Positions 1 to 8,510 of a stretch of 42,181 bases of DNA are shown one piece after another (position 1 is the stretch's first letter; every line of letters starts with the position of its first letter). The notes beneath the pieces were generated by a model. It was given only the letters and a program-made list of their open reading frames with translations, was not told where the DNA came from and did no database searches. This DNA comes from Planctomycetota bacterium (lineage in GTDB: Bacteria; Planctomycetota; Phycisphaerae; WQYP01), in the NCBI GenBank assembly GCA_021804985.1, contig JAJZGD010000005.1, positions 1 to 42,181 of the forward strand, given 5' to 3'. Both the position numbers and the translations under genes were made by a program.

Positions 1-118
1 CTCCGGTTGCTCTTCACCTTGCCTCGCGGCAACGCAATGACCTTCGACTACGGATCGGAACATCGATCCGGGAGAAACTTACATCCTCCTGACTCAATAC
101 ACTCTCCATCGCACTAGC

Positions 119-137
119 CGGCGGCATTGTGCCGCCG
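119..137. terminator. GC hairpin, possible terminator of an upstream gene
   Basis: CGGCGGCA and TGCCGCCG form a perfect 8-bp stem with a TTG loop. No T-tract follows on the plus strand, so it may be a Rho-assisted or structural hairpin rather than a classical terminator. Confidence 0.3.
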
Positions 138-157
138 TGTGGTTCAGCGTGCGTCAC

Positions 158-184
158 TAAGCCGGCCAGCCTGCTGGCCGCGCC
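158..184. repeat. 27-bp palindromic repeat, copy 1
   Basis: The 27 bases here are identical to 14264-14290. The core GGCCAGC-CT-GCTGGCC is a 7-bp hairpin. Both copies lie between genes, which suggests a REP-like dispersed element. Confidence 0.6.
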
Positions 185-259
185 CCGTCGGCTTGTGTTT
201 CATCCGCTCGGAATGAATGCATCCCCCCGCGTGTCCAACCATGTTTAGCCGGCCAGCAT

Positions 260-307
260 AGGAGCCTGTCCGAGTAATCGCCGGGTTGCGACGGCGTGAT
301 TTTTGGC
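260..307 (+). repeat. 48-bp dispersed repeat, copy 1
   Basis: It matches 19113-19160 at 45 of 48 positions in the same orientation. The shared core runs through TAATCGCCGGGTTGCGACGG and is preceded by AGGAGCCTG. This copy lacks the right-hand inverted arm present in the other copy. It probably belongs to a genome-wide intergenic repeat family. Confidence 0.7.
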
Positions 308-542
308 GCCCATCAAGCAGCGGCGACGATGGCGTACCTGACACAGATGGTACACCGAGGAGCCATCCCGCATGGGCTGCGAAATATCCCACATCCCGCC
401 TGCCCGCGCTTCCCCGCTGCACGCTGCCATGTGGCGAGGGCGACCGGGCGGCGACAATAATATTTTCAGGCCGGCTGACGCCATTCACCCTTGGCGGTAT
501 GTTGACGGTATGTCGCCCGTATCCAATGGATGAGGAGCATGG

Positions 543-2204
543 ATGTACTTTGAAGAAATAACCGCCCCCCGGCCGACGCGCGAAAACCTTGAGCAGGCCT
601 ACGCCCGGATACACGGTGCGATCCGCGCGGGCAATTTCACCGATGCCATGACCCAATGGGATTCTCAACGCCGTGAAACGGAAAGCTGGTTTGCCCTGAC
701 CTACCTGCATTTTTCGCAGGATACCACCGATGCGCAATATAAAGCCCAGCGTGAATATGCCGACGAAATGGGCCCCGTCGTTGCAGACTTCGATACCACG
801 GTCAAAAAAGCACTTCTGGAACAAAGCGCTGCAACGCTTTCCGTCGCCGCGCCCCACGCCCTGGCACTCTGGAAAACGGACATCCAAACCTTTGACCCCG
901 CCATTGCCAAGGATCTGGAGGCCGAATCACGCGTCGAGGCCCGCTACACTGAGTTACTGGCCTCCGCGCGAATTGCGTTTGACGGCCAAACACTTAACCT
1001 CTCCGGCCTGACACCGTACAGCCAGAGTTTGGATCGCAGCGTTCGCCATCGCGCCGCGACCGCTCACTGGCAATTCTTTCAGACGCACGGCCCGGAACTC
1101 GATGCTATCTTTGATCAGCTCGTATCTTTGCGCAGCAAAATGGCCGAAGCACTCGGAGATGCATCATTTACCCCGCTGGCCTATCGGCGTCTGCGGCGTG
1201 TGGATTACGGCCCCGAGCAGGTCGATCGCTATCGCCGTGAAATACATACGCATGTCACACCGCTGGTGGCGCGTTTGATGGAAGAGCGCCGCAAAACCAA
1301 CAACTGGGACACGCTATACGCCTGGGATGAACCCCTGATTGATCCCACCGGTAATCCAACTCCCGCCGGCGATCAGGCGTTTTTGGTGGCTGCGGCGCAA
1401 GAGATGTTTGCGGACATCGATTCGCGGCTCGCGGAATTTTACGCGCAGATGCGCAGCGGCCGATTCATGGATTTAACCAATCGGCCGACCAAGGCGGGCG
1501 GCGGTTTCTGCACCTCGTTTCCGACGGCCGGGATGCCGTACATCTTCGCCAACTTCAATGGCACCCATCATGATATCGATGTGTTTACCCATGAAATGGG
1601 CCACGCGTTTCAGAATTTTCAAAGCCGCCGCCAACCCCTGATCGATTTTCTCTGGCCAACCATGGAGGCCGCCGAAATTCATTCCATGAGCCTCGAGTTT
1701 CTTGCCTACCCATACATCGGTCGGCTGATGGGCGCCGGTGCGGCGCGTTATCGACGAATGCATCTGACGGCGGCGCTGGAATTTCTGCCGTACGGTGCAT
1801 GCGTGGATCATTTCCAGCACGAAGTTTTCGCGAATCGGCAACACTCGGCCGCGCAGCGTCATGAAATATGGCGCACACTCGAAAGCCACTACATGCCGTG
1901 GCGCAATTGGGGGGATTTGAGCTATCCGGCATCGGGGGCGCGCTGGCAATCGCAGCGACACATCTATTGTTCGCCCTTTTATTACATTGACTACACGTTG
2001 GCACAATGTGCAGCGCTGCAGTTCTGGCGGCTCTCCAACCAAAACCATCGGCAAACCATGGATCGTTATGTGGAACTCTGTTCGCTCGGCGGCTCGGCGC
2101 CATTTACGGAATTGCTAAAAGCCAGTGGTCTTGTTTCGCCCTTTGATGCCGGTTCTTTGGAATCAGTCGTACAGGAAGCGGCGCGTTTTTTAAATGCGGA
2201 TTGA
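543..2204 (+). CDS. M3 family oligoendopeptidase (PepF-like)
   Basis: A 553-residue cytoplasmic zinc metallopeptidase predicted to cleave short peptides. The zinc site is plain: HEMGH at residues 350-354, with a downstream glutamate (E378 in AAEIHS) in the usual place for the third ligand. The length fits the M3B oligoendopeptidase group, and there is no signal peptide. The start at 543 is fixed by GAGGAG at 532-537; an ATG four bases upstream reads into a stop after four codons. It is followed by a convergent minus-strand gene, with a short GCGTGC/GCACGC hairpin in between. No operon partner is visible. The family assignment is secure; the exact substrate is unknown. Confidence 0.93.
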   Translation: MYFEEITAPRPTRENLEQAYARIHGAIRAGNFTDAMTQWDSQRRETESWFALTYLHFSQDTTDAQYKAQREYADEMGPVVADFDTTVKKALLEQSAATLSVAAPHALALWKTDIQTFDPAIAKDLEAESRVEARYTELLASARIAFDGQTLNLSGLTPYSQSLDRSVRHRAATAHWQFFQTHGPELDAIFDQLVSLRSKMAEALGDASFTPLAYRRLRRVDYGPEQVDRYRREIHTHVTPLVARLMEERRKTNNWDTLYAWDEPLIDPTGNPTPAGDQAFLVAAAQEMFADIDSRLAEFYAQMRSGRFMDLTNRPTKAGGGFCTSFPTAGMPYIFANFNGTHHDIDVFTHEMGHAFQNFQSRRQPLIDFLWPTMEAAEIHSMSLEFLAYPYIGRLMGAGAARYRRMHLTAALEFLPYGACVDHFQHEVFANRQHSAAQRHEIWRTLESHYMPWRNWGDLSYPASGARWQSQRHIYCSPFYYIDYTLAQCAALQFWRLSNQNHRQTMDRYVELCSLGGSAPFTELLKASGLVSPFDAGSLESVVQEAARFLNAD

Positions 2205-2269
2205 GGCCGCCAGGCCGGCGTGCCACGGCACGCGGGTGGGGCGACACGCGGCACCAAAGCGGTCCGCGT

Positions 2270-3358
2270 TTAATAGGCTGCCGCGTGTTCGGGGATGCCC
2301 TGACGCGTAACCGCCACCAGGCCGAAGCGTTCGATAAGGCCCGACCATGCCATAAGCACGCAGCTGGTAAGCACCAAATCAAGCCACATCAAGCCCACGC
2401 CGAACCATCGCGCTGATTCCTGAAACACCGATGATATCTGGGCCACCTGGGCACAGAGCACCAATCCACTGAGGCTCATCATCACAATGGCGGTGGAAGA
2501 AAAAACGCGGGCAATTCGATTGCGCTGGGGGGAAAAGTTCTCGCCGGAATCAATCACGCTCATAACGCCGGCGCAAAAACCGGCAGTGCTTGCCACGCCA
2601 AATGACCACCAAAGATAATTTCCGCCCGCCGTCTGCAAAATGGATTGAATCGCGCTGTCCTGAAATACCTCGTACGTGGGCAGCGACCATAGCACCACCG
2701 AGCCCATGCCGGCAAATATCTGCCAGGTTCGCAGGCAGTTCACGCGCGGCTCCAGCGTGCGGGCGCGCAAAATCGCATTGAGTATCGCCATCATCGCAAG
2801 GCCCAGTGTGGGCATAATCACCAGCGGCGCGCCAATGGCATGCTGTTCGAGCACGGCAATAAGCAAAAGAAATCCCACACTCAAGCTGAGGTTCAGCGCG
2901 AGTCGGCCCCGATTGGCAGCCCGCAGGAACGGAACCAGCACCAAACCGATGGCGCCCGCTAAAAGCTCCCAATGGCCGAGCAGAGCGGGCACGAAGCCAC
3001 CCGCCGAATTTCGCGCTAGCCCATGCCACCAATTGGATGCCAACTGTTTGCCCGGCATAAACAAACTTCCCACCAACAGCATGCCGCATGCCAGGAGAAT
3101 CATGCTAAGGTTGGCCACGCGCACATGGGCCGGAAACGCCGCCACCGGATGGGCAAACGATTCCTCCGCGCCCGCCACAGCGGCCGGTTCGGGCGATGGT
3201 GCGTCGAAGGGAACGCTGATCGGATGTTTAATCCGCGTCTGGGCGAAGGGAATCACGAGCGGTATTTCGCGCGGATCGGCGGTTCTTCGGCCGGTGGTTC
3301 TGCGGGATCCGAAACGTTGTTTGCTTGGTAAATGCGGCACTGTATTCTCCCGGAACAA
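2270..3358 (-). CDS. Hypothetical multi-pass membrane protein
   Basis: A 362-residue protein I do not recognise. The first 80 residues are polar, rich in Arg and Pro, and lack a signal peptide. The rest holds about eight hydrophobic segments, including stretches around NLSMILLACGMLLVGSLF and LNLSLSVGFLLLIAVLE. There are no evident catalytic motifs. It lies convergent to the M3 peptidase and about 210 bp downstream of a GT39-like gene on the same strand. Membrane location is well supported; function is not. The true start may be one of the later in-frame codons. Confidence 0.65.
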   Translation of the reverse strand: MFRENTVPHLPSKQRFGSRRTTGRRTADPREIPLVIPFAQTRIKHPISVPFDAPSPEPAAVAGAEESFAHPVAAFPAHVRVANLSMILLACGMLLVGSLFMPGKQLASNWWHGLARNSAGGFVPALLGHWELLAGAIGLVLVPFLRAANRGRLALNLSLSVGFLLLIAVLEQHAIGAPLVIMPTLGLAMMAILNAILRARTLEPRVNCLRTWQIFAGMGSVVLWSLPTYEVFQDSAIQSILQTAGGNYLWWSFGVASTAGFCAGVMSVIDSGENFSPQRNRIARVFSSTAIVMMSLSGLVLCAQVAQISSVFQESARWFGVGLMWLDLVLTSCVLMAWSGLIERFGLVAVTRQGIPEHAAAY

Positions 3359-3571
3359 AAAAAGAGGCGAGCGATCTTTTTAATATTGGTGGCCGCAGAC
3401 AGCGGCTCCTCAGGATTGCCTCACTCACTGCATGCCCGAGCCAATTTCATATCGGTAGCAAAGATGGCCCGCTTGAGACATGCTTGGGCGTTTGTGGGCT
3501 GGCCGATAATACGCGCGGACCTTCAATGCAGGTGGGGCGTCTGTGCGTTTTGGGGCGTACAGATTTTTCCA

Positions 3572-5449
3572 TCATGGCCGCGGACGCAGCGCCCGAGGCG
3601 CAGCTTTGGCGTCGGCAGCGGTGGTAAGTGCGGGCGAAGCCGCCGGCTGAATCACCGCCGGCACTATGCGGTATAGCGCCATGGCAATCGTCCGGGCGGA
3701 CGCCTTTCTGTGCTTCCCAAAGCCTGCCCTGCCACGCTGCGATTGCAAGATCACATCCTGCCACTCGGCCACTTCCTCGGTGCGGATCCCCTTTTCGCTC
3801 GGCACCGTCGGCCACTTGAGCCGCCTTGGAACGATATAAAACACCTCGCGGCCGGCCGTAAATGCCCGGCGAATAATGCGTAGTTCAATCGCATGAAAAC
3901 CGGCGAGAGAAAGAGGCTGGCGCCGCCCGTGTTGGCCGCGCACCGTTGGTTTGCCAAACAGGCGCAAATATTCCGCGACCCGGGCGGCTTGCAGCGGATG
4001 GGGCCCTGAAGATGATTGCAGCTTGACGCAACGCTGAAAAAATTGCGGCGTAAAAAGTTGCAGATTATAAAGTTGATACCCGCCAATACTATTGAGGTAA
4101 TCACACTCCGGCATTTCTGCAAACACGATAGATCCCCTTTCGCCATGGGCCTGGAGTGCTCGGGCCGCCGCCAACAGGCCCCATTTGCTTTGGCGTGCCT
4201 GCTCCATGGCGGGCACTGCCATCACCAGGCCATATTCGCCCGCGAGCGCCGCAAGCAGGCCGACGACCAACGCGCCGGTAAATGGTTTGCCGCGGAAAAT
4301 GGTCTCAAGGCACCAAAGCGCCACGAGCAGCATGGCCGGAATTACATCGATGAAAAATCGCAGATAGCCCACGGTATCCAGCCGATCCGGCGCCCAGTAA
4401 TAAAAAAGATACACCGTGGTACTCGGAATTATCCACGCGGCAAAAAACATCCCCCACTTCGGCTTTTCGGCCAGCAGGGCCCCAAGGCCGGTGATGGTGA
4501 GCGGAAGTATTAAAAAAAGCCCCATGTTTTCAAACTGCCCCAGCGCGGTAATCCAATTGCCCTGATCATCGAAATGGGTATGATCGCCCGCCAGCAAATA
4601 TCTCCAGCCAAAACCGCTCTGTTCGTCGCAGAACCAATACCCCGTTCGCCACGGCGCGCCAAAGCTCGCCCAGTTGATCATGCAAAGCACAAGCACCGGC
4701 AACGCAAATGCACCCGCGACCGGCAGCACTTCGCGCCAGCGGCGCCGGGCATCAAACCGTGCCAGCAGCAGCACCCCGGCCAGCGGAATGCACCAGAGTA
4801 TCTCGGTGTAGCGCATCGATGCGCAGGCACCAAGGAAAAAACCGGCCGCGATGCCGCGCCAATATCCGCCGCATTCCCACCAGATCACCAGCAGCGAAAA
4901 GCCCACAAGCGTAAAACCGAACGCGGCCCCGTGAGAGTTGGCATCGTCGGCAAATTGCAGAATCACCGGATTAACGGCGAGCAGCAATACGCCAATGAGC
5001 GCCAGAAAATGGCTGACAAACCTCCGGTAAAGAAAGAAGGCCGCCGCCAGGCCGATGATCGCACACGCAGGATCGACAATGTAGATCGCGCGGGGGCCGC
5101 CGATGAACCACGCCAGCGCCGCCAAAACACCCACACCGGGCGGATATTTTGCGAATATTTTTCCCGCCGGTGTTTGTACCATCATCGCGCCGACGAACTG
5201 ATAGGGGTTTCGCGGCACAAAATACAATCGGGCGTGCGTAGCAAGCTCGCGGCCGGTGGTCATATAGCCGTTTTGATCCACGCCGGGATGCGCTGGCACA
5301 AAAAAGGCCGCCAGCAAAAGCGCGTACGCCAGCAGAATCGCCATGAGCACGGGCCACGCGAAGGCGGTTCCGGTTTCGGGCCATTTCGGGCGCGTCCCGG
5401 ATGGCCCCCGTTCGCCGCCCGCATTGCTCCGACTTTCATCAACCGCCAT
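3572..5449 (-). CDS. GT39-like integral membrane glycosyltransferase
   Basis: Length is 625 residues from the chosen start at 5449, which has GAGGG seven bases upstream. A longer reading to 5515 lacks a good ribosome site. The N-terminus is a short cytoplasmic tail followed by a membrane segment, then a loop with VDQNGYMTTGRELA and YPPGVGVLAAL. Early acidic residues in the first outer loop and many later membrane segments are typical of dolichyl-phosphate-mannose or ArnT-like (GT39/PMT_2) enzymes, which use polyprenyl-linked sugars. A soluble C-terminal part of about 200 residues follows. The substrate cannot be told. It is divergent from the secreted propeller gene at 5675. A second protein of this general class is cut by the right end of the window. 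Confidence 0.75.
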   Translation of the reverse strand: MAVDESRSNAGGERGPSGTRPKWPETGTAFAWPVLMAILLAYALLLAAFFVPAHPGVDQNGYMTTGRELATHARLYFVPRNPYQFVGAMMVQTPAGKIFAKYPPGVGVLAALAWFIGGPRAIYIVDPACAIIGLAAAFFLYRRFVSHFLALIGVLLLAVNPVILQFADDANSHGAAFGFTLVGFSLLVIWWECGGYWRGIAAGFFLGACASMRYTEILWCIPLAGVLLLARFDARRRWREVLPVAGAFALPVLVLCMINWASFGAPWRTGYWFCDEQSGFGWRYLLAGDHTHFDDQGNWITALGQFENMGLFLILPLTITGLGALLAEKPKWGMFFAAWIIPSTTVYLFYYWAPDRLDTVGYLRFFIDVIPAMLLVALWCLETIFRGKPFTGALVVGLLAALAGEYGLVMAVPAMEQARQSKWGLLAAARALQAHGERGSIVFAEMPECDYLNSIGGYQLYNLQLFTPQFFQRCVKLQSSSGPHPLQAARVAEYLRLFGKPTVRGQHGRRQPLSLAGFHAIELRIIRRAFTAGREVFYIVPRRLKWPTVPSEKGIRTEEVAEWQDVILQSQRGRAGFGKHRKASARTIAMALYRIVPAVIQPAASPALTTAADAKAAPRALRPRP

Positions 5450-5590
5450 TTGTGACCCTCTGCTGTGAAAGTTCAACGCGCCAATCGCCGAATCGTTGCG
5501 ATCCGGCGGGGCCATTTGTGCCTGAAAAGCGCCCTATCCCCGCCGCCGCCCCGCCGCCACTCCGCCTTTCCCCCAATTCAAAATTGCCAC

Positions 5591-5621
5591 TTGACGGGTG
5601 CGCGTTTTTTTGTCGTATAAT
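5591..5621 (+). promoter_or_regulatory. Sigma-70-type promoter for the propeller gene
   Basis: TTGACG (5591-5596) and TATAAT (5616-5621) are separated by 19 bases, slightly longer than the optimum. The gene start lies 54 bases downstream of the -10 box, and the element sits in the gap between divergent genes. Confidence 0.55.
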
Positions 5622-5674
5622 CCAGATTCGTGCTGCGTTTCTTTTCCTGTCTCTGATACCGATGGAGAGCGGGC

Positions 5675-8323
5675 GTGCTGCGAAAGTCTGTGAGATTCGG
5701 CCTGACATTTCTTCGGCGGCTTGGCGGCCGCGGGCGTTTGCTTGCGGCCACCGCATGGGCCGCGACGGCTTTGCCATGCGGCTTTGCCGTAGCGCGCGGA
5801 GATGCGGCCATCAGCCAGATCCCGGATCGCTTTATTATTTCCGCCTGCATGGGCCACCGCGGAAATATTTGGCTCGGCACGGAAAGCCATGGTGTCTACC
5901 GTTACAATCCCCATGCCGATCGAAACGCCGCGTGGACCCATTTCACCACCGCTGGCGGCCTGCCGGGTAACACGGTGCAGGCGATTGCCTGCGACACCAA
6001 GGGGCGGATCTGGGTGGGCACCTCACGCCATGGCGTGGCGGTTTTTAATGGCGCCCGCTGGCAGCGCTACGGCCTGTTAAATGATCCGGCGCACCATGAG
6101 CTTGCAGGCCCCATCAGCGAACATATCAACGCCATCGCCGTAAACCCCGTGGACGGCTCGGTCTGGATGGTGGGCAATTCCGGCATCGCGGTCTACCATT
6201 CTGGCTATCGTCCCGGCTATCGTAAATGGTCATACCTCACGGTCGCCAACGGCCTTCCAGCCGACGCGGTAGATAGCGTCGCGTTTGGGCGCCGTGGCAC
6301 GGCCTATGTTGGAACGCAATGTTACGGGCTGGTAATTCTGCGGCGGCAAAAAGCAATTCGCCCCCCGGGCGGCCAAGCCCCCGAGCATTGGGCCCGCTAT
6401 CGGCTTTGGCGAACCGTTTCAAGCCGCTGGAAGAACGGCCCACCCCTGACGCCCGCAGGCATGGGGCTGCCGAGCAATTTAATCAACGCCGTTTTGGTCG
6501 CGAAAAATGGCACGGTCTGGGTGGCCACTGATGAGGGCGTTGCATGGAGTATAAACCGCGGCCGCACTTGGCGGTTTGTACGCGGCGCCGATTGGCGCAA
6601 GAAAGATCAGCAGCTTACCCATCCGCCGGCGGCGTTTTTTATTGCCAACGCCGCCTACCTTTGTCCTCCCGGGCAGCTGCTATCCGGCGACCACGTCAAT
6701 TGCCTTGCGGAGGATTCGTCGGGCCAGGTATGGTTGGGCTTTTGGCGGGCGGGCCTCAACGTGCTCGATCCGCAAACGGGCGTCGTGGCCCCGCCACCGG
6801 TGGCGTGGCAAAAAGCCGCCAAACTTAAGCCCGGTGCCGCTCCGCTGCGCGATGACGTCTTCTGTGCGCTTCCCTTGCCGCGGGGGCGCATGCTCATTGG
6901 GTATTTCGGCGGAGGAATTCAGATATTCAGTCCGCCGACGGGCCATTCTCACGCGGTCTCAAATCCCCCCGGCGGACAATCGCGCCGGGCCGCCGCGCCA
7001 ACGCCCGCGCGGGCGCCCATGCCAGCCGCGGCGGAGGCGCCCACGGCCGCGCAACTTGCAATACTAAAAACAGCATTCCAGAAACGCGTGCGCGTGATGC
7101 TGGCGCGCCACGGGCCGCCAATAGCCGTCGCGCTGGATCAAGATTGGATCACCGAAGGTAATTGGATGGGGCGATACGGAACCGATTGGGCGCTCCTGAC
7201 GGCGATGGACGCCCCGAATCTATTCGAGGTGAACAACGGCTGGCAGCCCAATCAAGGGGCGCTCAACCGCATCGGCGCCCACTTCCTGGGGCTCAGCGGC
7301 TTGCGTAGCTGGGTGCAATGGCTTTACACCACCGATCGGCGCGTGCTGGAAATACCGCGCGGATATCTCTACAACCAATGGATTAACGGTTTGGTAAAGT
7401 CCAGGCGCCTGGATCGACGCGAGGCCGAATATGACGACCATGGCGAGGCGCTGCCCACCACGTGGCAGGGGCCGGGCCTTTTCGACGCGACCGAAGTCCC
7501 TCCCGGAATCAACATGCTTTCATTTTACGAATATAACTACAACGGTCTGAGCGGCCCGATGCGCCAGCGTGATTACACCTTCACACTGCGCCGGCAACCC
7601 CCGTCGGTGCCGTTCGGCGCGATCAATGGGTTCAACCATTGGCCCGATCCCATTCGCCAGCGGGTGGTAAATTTTTGCGGCGGGGTATGGGTGCGCTACC
7701 TGGTGCGCGGGCCGGGCACCTTCACCCTGAAGATCGGGCGCAATTATTCACTAAACACCATGGTACAGGCCGAATGCCTCGACCTCGCGGTCCGACGGCC
7801 AAGGCCCTTTTTTGGCGGCCTCACAAAACGGGCGCAGCGTTGCGCCGAGGAGCCCACCTTGGCGCCGTGGCATTACCATCACCTTGGCCGCAAGCTGCCC
7901 GACCCCAACGCCTTGTACCTCGGCTTGGGAATGGTCGAACGTTTCCATCACCCGCCGAGCGCCATCCTGCCGCGCTGGGCCATGGGCGTAGGTTATTTTG
8001 CCGAAGCGCTGCGCTCTGACTGGGCGCACCGCCCCAAAAAGCTGGCGAAACTTTCCGCCTGGCGGCAAAAAGTTGGGCGCAACGCCTGGCTGCTGCACCG
8101 TTACCGCCGCTCGGAGCAGCAGCTCGCCCGGCAAGGCTTCACCACCGCCCGGCATATTGAAAAATCACTTTGGCATTATTCAGTCGTGAACGGTTGGTTG
8201 GCGGTGCCGTCCTACTGCAACGCCCACGGAATCTACGCCGCGGATCGGGCGGCGCTGAAGCGGCTTAAAGCCAGCACAAAGGCCAGCACAAAGGCCAGCA
8301 CAATGAAAGGGCCACACCCATGA
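5675..8323 (+). CDS. Secreted beta-propeller protein (Reg_prop repeats) with unknown C-terminal domain
   Basis: An 882-residue protein starting with GTG, with GGAG about eight bases upstream. The N-terminus looks like a signal peptide (RRLGGRGRLLAATAWAATAL). The first half has about seven blades of two-component-regulator-propeller type, seen as IWLGTESHGVYRY, IWVGTSRHGVAVF, VWMVGNSGIAVYH, AYVGTQCYGLVIL, VWVATDEGVAWSI, VWLGFWRAGLNVL and MLIGYFGGGIQIF. Seven repeats fit a closed propeller. A Pro/Ala-rich linker follows (about residues 430-465), then a roughly 400-residue region I do not recognise. That region is Trp- and Tyr-rich (WITEGNWMGRYGTDWALL) and may be a carbohydrate-related or binding domain. 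There is no kinase or membrane segment, so it is not a hybrid sensor. The C-terminus carries a KAST tandem repeat. Confidence 0.75.
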   Translation: MLRKSVRFGLTFLRRLGGRGRLLAATAWAATALPCGFAVARGDAAISQIPDRFIISACMGHRGNIWLGTESHGVYRYNPHADRNAAWTHFTTAGGLPGNTVQAIACDTKGRIWVGTSRHGVAVFNGARWQRYGLLNDPAHHELAGPISEHINAIAVNPVDGSVWMVGNSGIAVYHSGYRPGYRKWSYLTVANGLPADAVDSVAFGRRGTAYVGTQCYGLVILRRQKAIRPPGGQAPEHWARYRLWRTVSSRWKNGPPLTPAGMGLPSNLINAVLVAKNGTVWVATDEGVAWSINRGRTWRFVRGADWRKKDQQLTHPPAAFFIANAAYLCPPGQLLSGDHVNCLAEDSSGQVWLGFWRAGLNVLDPQTGVVAPPPVAWQKAAKLKPGAAPLRDDVFCALPLPRGRMLIGYFGGGIQIFSPPTGHSHAVSNPPGGQSRRAAAPTPARAPMPAAAEAPTAAQLAILKTAFQKRVRVMLARHGPPIAVALDQDWITEGNWMGRYGTDWALLTAMDAPNLFEVNNGWQPNQGALNRIGAHFLGLSGLRSWVQWLYTTDRRVLEIPRGYLYNQWINGLVKSRRLDRREAEYDDHGEALPTTWQGPGLFDATEVPPGINMLSFYEYNYNGLSGPMRQRDYTFTLRRQPPSVPFGAINGFNHWPDPIRQRVVNFCGGVWVRYLVRGPGTFTLKIGRNYSLNTMVQAECLDLAVRRPRPFFGGLTKRAQRCAEEPTLAPWHYHHLGRKLPDPNALYLGLGMVERFHHPPSAILPRWAMGVGYFAEALRSDWAHRPKKLAKLSAWRQKVGRNAWLLHRYRRSEQQLARQGFTTARHIEKSLWHYSVVNGWLAVPSYCNAHGIYAADRAALKRLKASTKASTKASTMKGPHP
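8267..8302 (+). repeat. Three tandem 12-bp units (KAST) at a gene end
   Basis: Three in-frame 12-bp units near AAGGCCAGCACA encode Lys-Ala-Ser-Thr three times just before the propeller gene's stop. The second and third units are identical; the first differs at one base. This is a possible slippage site that would vary the tail length in steps of four residues. Confidence 0.8.
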
Positions 8324-8510
8324 ATTTCTTATCCCGCCAATTCTGGTGCCGGGCTTTTCTAGCCGCCCCAGTGGCCGGAAAGCAGCGCCGTCTTCAACGC
8401 CGCGGCGGCTGCCTTGGACCTCGGCGAGAATTCCTCCGGGGGCAGCGCCGATTTTAACGGCAGTTTTTAGCCGACGCGGGGAAGCCGCTCATTTTCGAAG
8501 GAGTTCTGCA

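Larger units (their letters stand above)
1..542. other. Gene-free leader region with hairpins and repeats
   Basis: No convincing gene is seen here. Short open frames run into the window from its left edge and stop at about 112-117, but none resembles a known protein end. The region holds an 8-bp GC hairpin (119-137), a repeat copy centred on a 7-bp stem (158-184) and one copy of a 48-bp dispersed repeat (260-307). The last bases carry the ribosome-binding site of the M3 peptidase gene: GAGGAG at 532-537, five bases before the ATG. Confidence 0.5.

Noticed and set aside
1-116. End of a protein gene entering from the left
   Set aside because: Short open frames exist in two phases, but neither shows a recognisable motif, so no gene is called.
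4574-5455. 293-codon plus-strand frame inside the GT39-like gene
   Set aside because: Highly basic composition and no motif; the minus-strand membrane protein explains the region.
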